From JAQVWU01 sp964628455 (GTDB lineage: Bacteria; Bacillota; Clostridia; Oscillospirales; CAG-272), in NCBI GenBank assembly GCA_964628455.1, contig CAZVPD010000053.1, positions 1 to 21,590 of the forward strand: a DNA stretch of 21,590 nucleotides, given 5' to 3'. Below the pieces are notes generated by a model that was not told the DNA's origin, did not search any database, and saw nothing but the letters and a program-made list of their open reading frames with translations. Both the position numbers and the translations under genes were made by a program. Every line of letters starts with the position of its first letter. Positions within the stretch are counted from its first letter, which is position 1. Below, in pieces: positions 1-6,864 of the stretch.

Positions 1-246
1 ATAGTCCGCCGTGAACCCGCTGTAAAACATATACAGCGCGCCGTCCTGTGCGCGCAGAACGCGCATTTCGTTGCCGCCATCCTGCGCGAGCGCGTTGAGC
101 CAGGGTTCGTCAGCGGTTTTTATCGTGCCGTCGTCCAGAATTGTATGGCGGTAGTCGCGCGCGCGAAGCACTTCGAAGCGTTCATCGAGCGCGTACACGC
201 AGGCGGAGGCCTCCGCGTCGTTTCCGGTGTTTTCGATATGGCGGGC
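1..246 (-). CDS. Internal fragment of an unidentified protein, cut at both ends
   Basis: The minus strand is open in the frame whose last visible codon is 3-1, from about 246 to the window edge. It reads like genuine protein: a balanced composition with segments such as IENTGND, VYALDERFEVLRARDYRH, TILDDGTI and LYMFYSGFTADY. The plus-strand reading of the same bases is arginine- and alanine-rich, as an antisense frame usually is. No start or stop is visible; the gene would continue leftward beyond the window and is cut near 235-255, where the DUF3810 sequence begins on the other strand. I do not recognise the family. GC is visibly higher than in the following 700 bases. Confidence 0.45.
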
Positions 247-990
247 GGATATCGGGGTACGGGACTTGATGAGAAGCTCGCGCTTGACACATCGGGCATA
301 ACAGCCGAAGAGCTGTACGACACGACGGCAAGTGTGATTGACGGTCTTAATGCGAACGTGGAGTATGCGACATTTGACAGCGAGGGCGCCTCGGTGATGA
401 TGTTCGATTACGCCGAGCTGTCGGACATGCTCAACGAGTCCTACGATGCGCTCTCGGGACAGTATCCGTTTATTCCAAAGATAAAGAGCCGTATAAAACC
501 GCTTGTTGTCAGCAACATAATGACATACACGTACATCTCGGGAATGTACTCCTTCTTCACGGGCGAAGCAAACGTAAATGTGAATTACCCCAATTATGTC
601 AGCGTATTTTCAGTAGCACATGAGTTTGCACATCAGCGCGGCTTCTCGCGTGAAGATGAGGCAAACTTCATGGCATACCTCGCCTGTACGTCATCCGACA
701 ACGGTTACATCAGGTACTGCGGCTACCTGAATCTGTACGATTATCTCGCGGGTGCGCTGTGGGATGTATCTCCCGAATTATACTACAAAGCATCGGCAGA
801 GCTGCCTTTCGGGGTAAAAATGGAGCGCGCGGCGTACACAACGTTTTTCAGCAACTACGTGAATGACGGCGCGTCAAAGGTCACGGAGGCTGTGAACAAT
901 ACATTTTTGCAGGTTCAGGGAACTGCCGGTGTGGCAAGCTATGACATGGTCGTAACGCTTGCGGTCGGATATCACCGGTCAATGGGCTGA
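145..990 (+). CDS. DUF3810 family zinc-metalloprotease-like protein, N-terminally truncated
   Basis: The first in-frame ATG is at 145, but only sequence from about 238 on looks native; it starts with YRGTGLDEKLALD, which in this family follows the third membrane helix. The usual N-terminal membrane helices are absent. The soluble domain is well preserved: FTGEANVN, then an HEFAH zinc-binding motif (His159, Glu160, His163 counted from the ATG at 145) followed by QRGFSREDEANF, which supplies a likely further zinc ligand. DUF3810 members are predicted membrane-anchored metalloproteases of unknown substrate in Firmicutes and Bacteroidetes. Codons 145 to ~237 are the reverse complement of the minus-strand fragment above and are probably not translated as part of a natural DUF3810 protein. 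Either the gene is broken or the assembly is joined wrongly here. Family assignment is firm, the start is not. Confidence 0.75.
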   Translation: MAVVARAKHFEAFIERVHAGGGLRVVSGVFDMAGGYRGTGLDEKLALDTSGITAEELYDTTASVIDGLNANVEYATFDSEGASVMMFDYAELSDMLNESYDALSGQYPFIPKIKSRIKPLVVSNIMTYTYISGMYSFFTGEANVNVNYPNYVSVFSVAHEFAHQRGFSREDEANFMAYLACTSSDNGYIRYCGYLNLYDYLAGALWDVSPELYYKASAELPFGVKMERAAYTTFFSNYVNDGASKVTEAVNNTFLQVQGTAGVASYDMVVTLAVGYHRSMG

Positions 991-1303
991 TTCACAAAAA
1001 TTATCATGATTAATATACTTATAGCATAAGCGGCTATACATTATTAACGATAACCGAAGCATAAATTGGCACAAACAGACAATAGATACCACAAGGACGG
1101 CGCATATATTATGCAAAACGTATAACAATATTAATTATATGAAAATCCTCGAAAATCCGCTTTAAAAATCGACCGTCAGTTGGTATAATATACAAGTATG
1201 AAAATACTGAGGCAGAGATCATCCCTGCCTACATAACAGAATTTATGTCTGAGGACTTCAGGGCGTAATCAGCCTATATAAAAATCTACCGAGGTAATCC
1301 GTT
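991..1303 (+). promoter_or_regulatory. AT-rich intergenic stretch with a murA promoter
   Basis: I see no gene in these 313 bases. An extended -10 element (TGGTATAAT; hexamer at 1184-1189) is convincing, with only a weak -35 (tttaaa, 1161-1166) at 17 bp spacing. The transcribed leader would hold a small hairpin (aggcag...ctgcct, about 1211-1231). The murA ribosome site is a GAGG at 1291-1294, nine bases before the ATG at 1304. Confidence 0.5.
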
Positions 1304-2596
1304 ATGGAAAAAATAATAATAAACGGCGGGATTCCGCTCCACGGAAGCGTGGATATAAGCGGAATGAAGAACGCCGCTCTGCCGATAATCTATGCCTGTG
1401 TACTGGTAAAAGATAAATGCATAATCGAAAACGTGCCGAATGTGCGAGACGTATCGCTTTCATTTGACATCCTGCGCGGAATGGGCGCGAAGGTTCGCAC
1501 AATTTCAAAGGATACGGTTGAAATAGACTGCACCGATATCGAGCAGGGAACCTCCGATTATGAACTTGTAAGAAAGATACGCGCGTCGTACTATCTGCTC
1601 GGAGCGGAATTCGGCAGATTCGGCGCGGCATATGTCGGCTTCCCGGGCGGCTGTGATTTCGGAGGCAGACCTATAGACCAGCATATAAAGGGTTTTGAGA
1701 CACTCGGCGGCACGGTTACGACTGACGGCGGCTATATCGATATTTGCTCGACTGAAACCGGTGACCGTCAGGTAAACATATTTTTTGATATGGTGTCGGT
1801 CGGAGCGACGATCAACGTTATGCTAGCGGCGGTACTTCGTGGCGGTGTTACTGTCATCGACAATGCCGCACGTGAACCTCACATAGTTGACCTTGCAAAC
1901 TTCCTTAATACCTGCGGCGCGAAGATAAGCGGTGCGGGCACGGATATGATAAAGATAAAGGGTGTTGAGAAGCTTCACGGCTGCACATACACCATCATTC
2001 CCGACATGATAGTCGCCGGCACGTTCATGGTAGCTGCGGCGATCACGGGAGGCTGTGTCAGAATAAATAACATCATCCCCAAGCATCTTGAGTCCATAAG
2101 CGCGAAGCTTGAGGAAACAGGTGCGGTGGTTGAGGAGCTTGACGATGCGATCATCGTGACGGCAGGTACGAAAACGAAGGTGACCAGTGTCAAGACGTTA
2201 CCGTACCCCGGATTCCCGACAGACATGCAGCCTCAGATGACGGTGCTCCTGTGCTTTGCAAACGGCGTGAGCTACGTGTCCGAGGGAGTGTATGAGAAGC
2301 GCTTCCGCTATGTCGACGAGCTTCGCAGAATGGGTGCTACTATCAAGGTAAACGGGCGTACCGCGACGATAGAAGGAAACGGCACACTTGCCGGCGCACC
2401 GGTCAAAGCGGTCGACTTACGCGGCGGTGTCGCAATGATAATCGCCGGACTTGCGGCAGGCGGGCAGACTGAGATAGGCGATATTGAACTCATTGAACGC
2501 GGTTACGAAAGAATAGTCGAGAGACTGAAGAATCTCGGAGCGGATATCCGCAAGGTGTATGTCCCGGACGGAGATGCATTGATGAGCGCGAACTGA
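1304..2596 (+). CDS. murA: UDP-N-acetylglucosamine 1-carboxyvinyltransferase (MurA)
   Basis: Transfers enolpyruvate from PEP to UDP-GlcNAc, the first committed step of peptidoglycan synthesis, in the cytosol. The 430 residues match the usual length (about 420). The substrate-binding Lys22-Asn23 pair lies in MKNAALP. The loop FPGGCDFGGRPIDQH carries Cys117, the catalytic and fosfomycin-reactive cysteine, so the enzyme should be fosfomycin-sensitive. The two-lobed EPT repeat runs the full length, and the C-terminal RGGVAMIIAGLAAGG motif is typical. Start ATG 1304 has a GAGG site. Low-GC Gram-positives often carry two MurA paralogues and I cannot tell which this is. Isoleucine is read by ATA in about 22 of 44 codons, unlike the genes after 4756. 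Confidence 0.95.
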   Translation: MEKIIINGGIPLHGSVDISGMKNAALPIIYACVLVKDKCIIENVPNVRDVSLSFDILRGMGAKVRTISKDTVEIDCTDIEQGTSDYELVRKIRASYYLLGAEFGRFGAAYVGFPGGCDFGGRPIDQHIKGFETLGGTVTTDGGYIDICSTETGDRQVNIFFDMVSVGATINVMLAAVLRGGVTVIDNAAREPHIVDLANFLNTCGAKISGAGTDMIKIKGVEKLHGCTYTIIPDMIVAGTFMVAAAITGGCVRINNIIPKHLESISAKLEETGAVVEELDDAIIVTAGTKTKVTSVKTLPYPGFPTDMQPQMTVLLCFANGVSYVSEGVYEKRFRYVDELRRMGATIKVNGRTATIEGNGTLAGAPVKAVDLRGGVAMIIAGLAAGGQTEIGDIELIERGYERIVERLKNLGADIRKVYVPDGDALMSAN

Positions 2597-2627
2597 AAAA
2601 GAAAATAAAAGAAAAGGGGAAGTAAAA

Positions 2628-2831
2628 ATGGTAGTAACAAAAGAATCAATTATAGGTGACGTACTTGATCACGACATTGAAACGGCAAAGTTTTTCTTTG
2701 ATATAGGGATGCACTGTCTCGGCTGTCCGGCATCAAGAGGCGAGTCAATCGAGGCGGCATGCGAGGTTCACGGAACTGATCCCGATGAGCTTGTGACGAA
2801 GCTCAACGAATATCTTTCGTCAAAAAAATAA
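2628..2831 (+). CDS. DUF1858 domain protein (hybrid-cluster-protein-associated redox disulfide type)
   Basis: A 67-residue protein that is one complete DUF1858 domain. It starts with a VTKESIIGDVLDHD helix and has the signature GMHCLGCPASRGESIEAA, in which Cys30 and Cys33 form the CxxC pair predicted to be a redox disulfide. The family is common in anaerobic Clostridia and often lies beside redox genes; its partner is unknown. The ATG at 2628 follows an AGGGGAAG ribosome site, 31 bases after murA, so it is probably co-transcribed with murA. A 12-bp hairpin follows its stop. Confidence 0.88.
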   Translation: MVVTKESIIGDVLDHDIETAKFFFDIGMHCLGCPASRGESIEAACEVHGTDPDELVTKLNEYLSSKK

Positions 2832-2836
2832 AGCAA

Positions 2837-2868
2837 AAATCAAGCGGAGCGGAAGTTCCGCTTGATTT
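2837..2868 (+). terminator. Hairpin between the DUF1858 gene and trmK
   Basis: Perfect 12-bp stem (aaatcaagcgga at 2837-2848, tccgcttgattt at 2857-2868) with an 8-base loop. The T-run is short and lies in the stem itself, and the next ribosome site is only ~5 bases on. It may be a weak or partial terminator, or an mRNA-stabilising hairpin. Confidence 0.55.
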
Positions 2869-2884
2869 CATAAAGGGTTACTTC

Positions 2885-3619
2885 ATGGATGAGATAAATG
2901 AAAAGCGAATGCCGCCCGCCCTTGATGCGAGACTTGCGCTCGCTGCTTCAATGACGCGAAGCGGTACTGTGCTTGACGTCGGCACAGATCACGCATACAT
3001 CCCGATATACCTTGTGATGAACGGTCACGAAGTCGCCGGAGCATCGGATATAAACGACGGTCCTCTTGAGCGGGCGATGCTTCACGCACGTGAATACGGC
3101 GTGTATGATAAAATAAAGTTTTACCGTTCCGACGGGCTTGATAATATCGACCTTGATTCGCTGAAACCACAGGATATAATCATATGCGGCATGGGAGGGG
3201 AATTGATTGCGGGAATTATAAAAAAGTCCGAATACGTGAAGCAGAGCGGCATCAGGCTCATACTTCAGCCGATGACGCGTCCTACAGAGCTTTGCAGGTA
3301 TCTTTCGGAGAACGGCTTTGCGATTAAAAAAGAAGGACTTGNNNNNNNNNNAAAGTCGGTGGGGAAGCTGTACCGATGTATTGCCGCCGAATATACGGGA
3401 GTGCCGTACACACTGACTCCGGCTGAACAGCTCATAGGGAAATACATAATCGAAAACCGCTCGGACGGGGAACTGTTCGACGAATACATACGCCACGCAT
3501 ACCGCATTCAGATACGCGTCCGTGACGGCAGACGGTGCGCGGCTCTTGACACGGACGAATGCGATAGTCTGATATCCGAAATCGAGTTTATCGCGAAAAA
3601 CAAAGGGGTAACATTATGA
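2885..3619 (+). CDS. trmK: tRNA (adenine22-N1)-methyltransferase TrmK, containing a 10-N assembly gap
   Basis: Class I SAM-dependent methyltransferase that makes m1A22 in tRNA (B. subtilis YqfN/TrmK family). The SAM motif I is VLDVGTDHAYIPI; the acidic motif ASDIN follows, and the family catalytic-region motif IICGMGGELI comes near residue 100. A QPM segment follows, then a helical C-terminal part. The Ns at 3342-3351 replace about four residues between the EEGL-type strand and GKLYR. The frame is kept on both sides and the spacing fits the family, so the gap length is probably about right. Start ATG 2885 has an AAAGGG site. The stop overlaps the next gene (ATGA at 3616), an arrangement with Nif3/YqfO that is conserved in Firmicutes. 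Confidence 0.9.
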   Translation: MDEINEKRMPPALDARLALAASMTRSGTVLDVGTDHAYIPIYLVMNGHEVAGASDINDGPLERAMLHAREYGVYDKIKFYRSDGLDNIDLDSLKPQDIIICGMGGELIAGIIKKSEYVKQSGIRLILQPMTRPTELCRYLSENGFAIKKEGLXXXXKSVGKLYRCIAAEYTGVPYTLTPAEQLIGKYIIENRSDGELFDEYIRHAYRIQIRVRDGRRCAALDTDECDSLISEIEFIAKNKGVTL

Positions 3620-4386
3620 ATGTATATGAATTTCATAAGAAGCTGTCGGAGCTTTATCCGAGAACGCTTTCATGCGAATGGGATAATGACGGAATAATGT
3701 GCTCGGCTGATACTGATGCCGAGGTGCGCCGCGTGCTTGTTGCACTTGATGCAACTGACGCCGTACTTAAGTATGCCGCGAAGCAGGACTTCGATACCGT
3801 ACTCGTCCATCATCCGCTTATCTTCAAGCCGATGAAAAGCATTGTGTCAGGCAGTTTTCCCGATGATAAGGTAATTTTTGCGATTAATCACAGAATATCC
3901 GTCATTTCCATGCATACGCGTTTTGATGCGGGTACGGGCGGTGTGAATGACGTGCTTGCCTCGAAAATCGGCTTAATAAATGCCGAGCCGTTCGGTGACG
4001 ATGAATGTCCGTCAGCGGGACGTATAGGTACGCTGTCACGCGAATACTGCCTCACGGAATATGCGGAAATAATAAAAACTTCTCTCGGATGTCCGTCAGT
4101 GACTGTGACAGAAACAGGCGGAGGACGCGTATCGAAGGTGGCGCTTGTAAGCGGCGCAGGGAAGGATTATATTGCACTTGCTGCATCACTCGGGGCAGAT
4201 ACCTTTGTGACCGGTGAAGCGTCGTATAACGCATCGATCGACGCGGCACAGAGCGACATAAGTATAATCGAAGCGGGGCACTACTATACCGAGAATCCCG
4301 CGTGCAAAAAACTTGCGGAGCTTGCGCGTGATATCGCAGGGGCGAATGCGGAGATTTATGACTGTCAGATGCAGAAGACTATTTGA
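3616..4386 (+). CDS. Nif3-like dinuclear metal centre protein (YqfO/YbgI family)
   Basis: A 256-residue short-form Nif3 protein, lacking the PII-like insert that makes B. subtilis YqfO longer. Metal-ligand motifs are present: VHHPLIF (His65, His66), HTRFDAGTGGVND (His100, Asp104) and a C-terminal EAGHYYTE. The family forms hexamers with a two-metal site; its role is unsettled, with GTP cyclohydrolase-like and metal-chaperone roles proposed. It is translationally coupled to trmK through an ATGA overlap. Leucine is mostly CTT and isoleucine often ATA, as in murA and unlike the genes after 4756. Confidence 0.9.
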   Translation: MNVYEFHKKLSELYPRTLSCEWDNDGIMCSADTDAEVRRVLVALDATDAVLKYAAKQDFDTVLVHHPLIFKPMKSIVSGSFPDDKVIFAINHRISVISMHTRFDAGTGGVNDVLASKIGLINAEPFGDDECPSAGRIGTLSREYCLTEYAEIIKTSLGCPSVTVTETGGGRVSKVALVSGAGKDYIALAASLGADTFVTGEASYNASIDAAQSDISIIEAGHYYTENPACKKLAELARDIAGANAEIYDCQMQKTI

Positions 4387-4439
4387 GTGTTTATCAATGC
4401 TCATAAACGAAAAATTCCGAAAAATATACCAAAACCGTA

Positions 4440-4468
4440 TTGACAAACATTTTTCGGTATGATATAAT
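4440..4468 (+). promoter_or_regulatory. Consensus sigma-70-type promoter for the tRNA pair
   Basis: TTGACA at 4440-4445, a 17-bp spacer, and TATAAT at 4463-4468. Both hexamers are perfect. The first tRNA starts 26 bases after the -10. Confidence 0.9.
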
Positions 4469-4494
4469 AAAAATCGCGCTGAGAAAAGCGCTGT

Positions 4495-4571
4495 GGCGGA
4501 ATAGCTCAGTTGGCTAGAGCAATCGGTTCATACCCGATAGGTCGTGGGTTCAAGTCCAACTTCCGCTACCA
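4495..4571 (+). tRNA. tRNA-Met (CAU), elongator type
   Basis: A 77-nt cloverleaf with encoded CCA (4569-4571). The acceptor is GGCGGAA pairing TTCCGCT with a terminal G-U, and the anticodon loop ttCATac lies in an ATCGG/CCGAT stem. The anticodon stem lacks the three G-C pairs of the initiator and the loop follows the elongator-Met pattern. The T stem (GTGGG/CCAAC) has one G-A mismatch, which is unusual. Confidence 0.9.
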
Positions 4572-4573
4572 AC

Positions 4574-4648
4574 GGCCCGTTGGTCAAGAGGCTAAGACAC
4601 CGCCCTTTCACGGCAGTAACAGGGGTTCGATTCCCCTACGGGTCACCA
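4574..4648 (+). tRNA. tRNA-Glu (UUC)
   Basis: Starts two bases after the Met CCA and carries its own CCA (4646-4648). The acceptor GGCCCGT pairs ACGGGTC, the anticodon loop is ctTTCac, and the T stem AGGGG/CCCCT is perfect. The anticodon stem CCGCC/GGCAG has one C-A mismatch where relatives have GGCGG. Confidence 0.9.
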
Positions 4649-4666
4649 TACAGCGGTGTACTACCG

Positions 4667-4710
4667 CAAAAGAAAAGCGCGCACCGGTTTAAGTGCGCGC
4701 TTTTCTTTTG
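4667..4710 (+). terminator. Strong intrinsic terminator after the tRNA pair
   Basis: Perfect 18-bp inverted repeat (4667-4684 and 4693-4710) with an 8-base loop. The GC core gcgcgcac/gtgcgcgc is flanked by an A-rich left arm and a ttttctttt right arm, so it can act as a terminator on both strands. It would insulate the MATE gene, whose ATG is 45 bases downstream. Confidence 0.88.
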
Positions 4711-4755
4711 CTTTATTCCGCTTTAAACGAAATAAACCGTACATCCGGAGAAAAA

Positions 4756-6153
4756 ATGTATAACATATATTCCGTAAAAAACATGATCAAACCGGAGCAG
4801 TGCCTGGGCAGCATGCCCTCCACCCGCGAAACATATATGTCGCTGATCCGGATCGCCCTTCCTTCGGTCGCCGAGATGGTATTCGCAAGCCTGATAGGAT
4901 CTGTGGATACGATGATGGTCGGAAACCTGGGTTCCGCCGCCATCGCTTCGGTCGGGCTGACCGGTCAGCCGCGTATGCTGATTCTGTCGGTTTTTTTTGC
5001 CATCAATATCGGTATGACCGCTATTATTGCGAGGAGAAGGGGTGAAGAGCGCAGGCATGACGCCAATCGTACTCTGCGCAGCATGCTGGCCGTTATTTTC
5101 GGCCTTTCGCTTTTTCTGACTGTATTTGCGGTTGTGTTCGCGCCGCAGCTGATGCGTTTCGCCGGCGCCATCGAAGGGGAGACACTCGAATCCTCCGCGC
5201 TTTACTTCCGGATCATCATCGCCGCGGTTCCCGTTAACGCACTGACGATGGCTATGACCGCTTCTCTCCGCGGTATAGGCAATACAAAAGTGACGATGTA
5301 TGTCAACACGATATCAAATGTAGTCAATATCATCTGCAACTTTCTGCTTATCGAGGGACATTTCGGGTTTCCGAGGCTGGAAGTGGCGGGCGCTGCCATA
5401 GCCTCTGTGATCGGAATGGCCGTCGGCTTTTTGCTTACAGTCATAGCGATGACCAGACCCGAAAGCTATCTTCAGCTGACTTTTAAGGGCTCCTGGAAAC
5501 CCGATTTTGAATACCTGCGTCCCGTATTCAAAATCGGAGGCAACGCCGTACTCGAGCAGATTGCCCTGCGCATCGGTTTCTTTTTATTCGCCCGCATTGT
5601 CGCCGGACTGGGTACGCAGGATTTCGCAACGCATCAGATATGCATGCAGTTCCTGAACATTACCTTTACGATCGGAGACGGCATAGGTATCGCAGCGACC
5701 GGTCTTGTCGGACAGAATATGGGGCGCGGACGTCCGGATATCTCCATGCTGTACGGAAAAGCAGCGCAGCGGGCGGCACTGACTGTTTCGCTGATGCTGA
5801 TCACCGTATTGATTTCATTTCGCGTTCCGCTTATCCGGCTTTTCAACAACGACCCCTATATCGTTGACCTGGGTTCGAAGATCATGATCATCGTCGCGCT
5901 TTTTCAGCCGTTCCAGACGACGTCGGTCGTGATCTCCGGCTGTCTGAGGGGAAGCGGTGATACGCGTTATATCGCCGTCGTCATGCTGATATGCATCACG
6001 CTGATACGACCCTGCGTCAGTCTGTTCAACGTATACGTACTCGACCTCGGTCTTATAGGAGCATGGAGCGCCGCCATGCTGGATATGATGATCCGTATGA
6101 CCGCCGTTTATATCCGTTTTGCGGGCTTCAAGTGGGCGAAGATTAAAGTATAA
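4756..6153 (+). CDS. MATE family multidrug/metabolite efflux transporter
   Basis: A 465-residue membrane antiporter of the MATE (DinF/NorM-like) family, expected to export cationic compounds using Na+ or H+. It has two homologous halves of about six helices. The first opens with RIALPSVAEMVFASLIGSVDTMMVG, a family hallmark; the second has the matching GGNAVLEQIALRIGFFLFARIVAGLG near residue 265. Other hallmarks are ASLRGIGNTKVTM and its repeat SGCLRGSGDTRYI. I chose ATG 4756 because a GGAG lies six bases before it; the frame is open further left, but into the terminator. Leucine is mainly CTG and ATA is used for only about 11 of 50 isoleucines. Substrate cannot be told. Confidence 0.93.
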   Translation: MYNIYSVKNMIKPEQCLGSMPSTRETYMSLIRIALPSVAEMVFASLIGSVDTMMVGNLGSAAIASVGLTGQPRMLILSVFFAINIGMTAIIARRRGEERRHDANRTLRSMLAVIFGLSLFLTVFAVVFAPQLMRFAGAIEGETLESSALYFRIIIAAVPVNALTMAMTASLRGIGNTKVTMYVNTISNVVNIICNFLLIEGHFGFPRLEVAGAAIASVIGMAVGFLLTVIAMTRPESYLQLTFKGSWKPDFEYLRPVFKIGGNAVLEQIALRIGFFLFARIVAGLGTQDFATHQICMQFLNITFTIGDGIGIAATGLVGQNMGRGRPDISMLYGKAAQRAALTVSLMLITVLISFRVPLIRLFNNDPYIVDLGSKIMIIVALFQPFQTTSVVISGCLRGSGDTRYIAVVMLICITLIRPCVSLFNVYVLDLGLIGAWSAAMLDMMIRMTAVYIRFAGFKWAKIKV

Positions 6154-6246
6154 AATCCCTTTTGATTGAAGAACACTGCAGGCTAAAACACCAAAAACAG
6201 CACGGAGATCAGCAGCTTATTTATTTAACATTATGTGAAAATACTA

Positions 6247-6275
6247 TTGCAATTCGATCAACAATGTATTATAAT
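6247..6275 (+). promoter_or_regulatory. Promoter of the first small membrane protein gene
   Basis: TTGCAA at 6247-6252, a 17-bp spacer, and TATAAT at 6270-6275. It lies 34 bases upstream of the GTG at 6309, with a CGGAGG ribosome site between. Confidence 0.75.
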
Positions 6276-6308
6276 AATGTTACTAAATGACACCGGAGGT
6301 TTTAAAGC

Positions 6309-6452
6309 GTGAAAGCATTGCAGATGTTCATAATACTTAACGGAATATCCGCCCAGACCTCCGATATTTTCTCGCTTTTTATCATCGCTCTCGCGATTGC
6401 GTCGGCTGTATGGGTGATTCTGTTTAAGAAACCGCCGCGCGGAGACCGCTGA
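6309..6452 (+). CDS. Small membrane protein with QTxD motif, paralogue of the next gene
   Basis: A 47-residue ORF starting with GTG, behind a good CGGAGG site at 10-base spacing. It has a short N-terminal part, then SAQTSDIFS, one hydrophobic helix (about residues 22-38, rich in I, A and L) and a basic tail (FKKPPRGDR). Its last ~35 residues align without gaps with the C-terminus of the 72-residue protein at 6554: QT.D.FS..II.LAIAS and F+K are shared, and the nucleotides are related too. The motif-helix-basic-tail layout resembles a degenerate sortase sorting signal (PQTGD type). No signal peptide is evident. Its size makes it easy to miss, but the promoter, ribosome site and paralogy support it. 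Function is unknown. Confidence 0.62.
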   Translation: MKALQMFIILNGISAQTSDIFSLFIIALAIASAVWVILFKKPPRGDR

Positions 6453-6486
6453 GTTGTTAAAACACGTTCGAAATGTGAAAAAAGCA

Positions 6487-6515
6487 TTGCTTCGTGTTCA
6501 TAAATGCGGTATAAT
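6487..6515 (+). promoter_or_regulatory. Promoter of the second small membrane protein gene
   Basis: TTGCTT at 6487-6492, a 17-bp spacer, and TATAAT at 6510-6515. It has the same layout as the promoter at 6247, so the two paralogues appear separately transcribed. Confidence 0.78.
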
Positions 6516-6553
6516 TCTAAAAAAGGGCCATTAAACCGTAAGGAGACAGGTCA

Positions 6554-6772
6554 ATGAAAAAGTTCCCCGGTTCACTTGCGTTTATGCTGATATTCTGTGT
6601 TCTGTTGGCCGTGTCTGTTTTTGCAGCACCTGCCGAAGAAATCCGGGTTGTATTTGCAGCCGGCATACAGAGTGCCCCTCAGACCGAGGATCTGTTTTCC
6701 ATTGCGATCATTATACTGGCGATTGCCTCGGGAGTATTCGCCGTTTTTTTCCGCAAAGGCAAAAACGCTTAA
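6554..6772 (+). CDS. Small exported membrane protein with a PQTxD sorting-signal-like C-terminus
   Basis: 72 residues. The N-terminus is a clear signal peptide (MKK, a hydrophobic core LAFMLIFCVLLAVSVF, then an AAPA-type cleavage region near residue 25). A mature part of only ~20 residues leads to SAPQTEDLFS. Then come a second hydrophobic helix (IAIIILAIASGVFAVFF) and a basic tail RKGKNA. This is the architecture of a sortase substrate (motif, helix, positive tail), with PQTED in place of the PQTGD seen in many Clostridia. The start has an AAGGAG site. The C-terminal half is paralogous to the 47-residue protein upstream. An intrinsic terminator follows directly. No sortase gene is in the window, so anchoring is inference. 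Confidence 0.72.
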   Translation: MKKFPGSLAFMLIFCVLLAVSVFAAPAEEIRVVFAAGIQSAPQTEDLFSIAIIILAIASGVFAVFFRKGKNA

Positions 6773-6788
6773 AAAAGACGAAAATACA

Positions 6789-6826
6789 GGGCGTGCCGTC
6801 CAGGGCACGCCCGTTTTGTTTTTTTT
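6789..6826 (+). terminator. Intrinsic terminator after the small-protein pair
   Basis: Stem gggcgtgcc (6789-6797) with ggcacgccc (6804-6812), a 6-base loop, then gttttgtttttttt. It is a textbook plus-strand terminator and also lies just beyond the end of the convergent beta-helix gene. Confidence 0.93.
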
Positions 6827-6864
6827 GGGCCGCAGCCGTTCCCGCCGAGGCACTCCGCCCGTTT

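Noticed and set aside
4510..4726. Short plus-strand frames across the two tRNAs
   Set aside because: They are explained by tRNA and terminator sequence.
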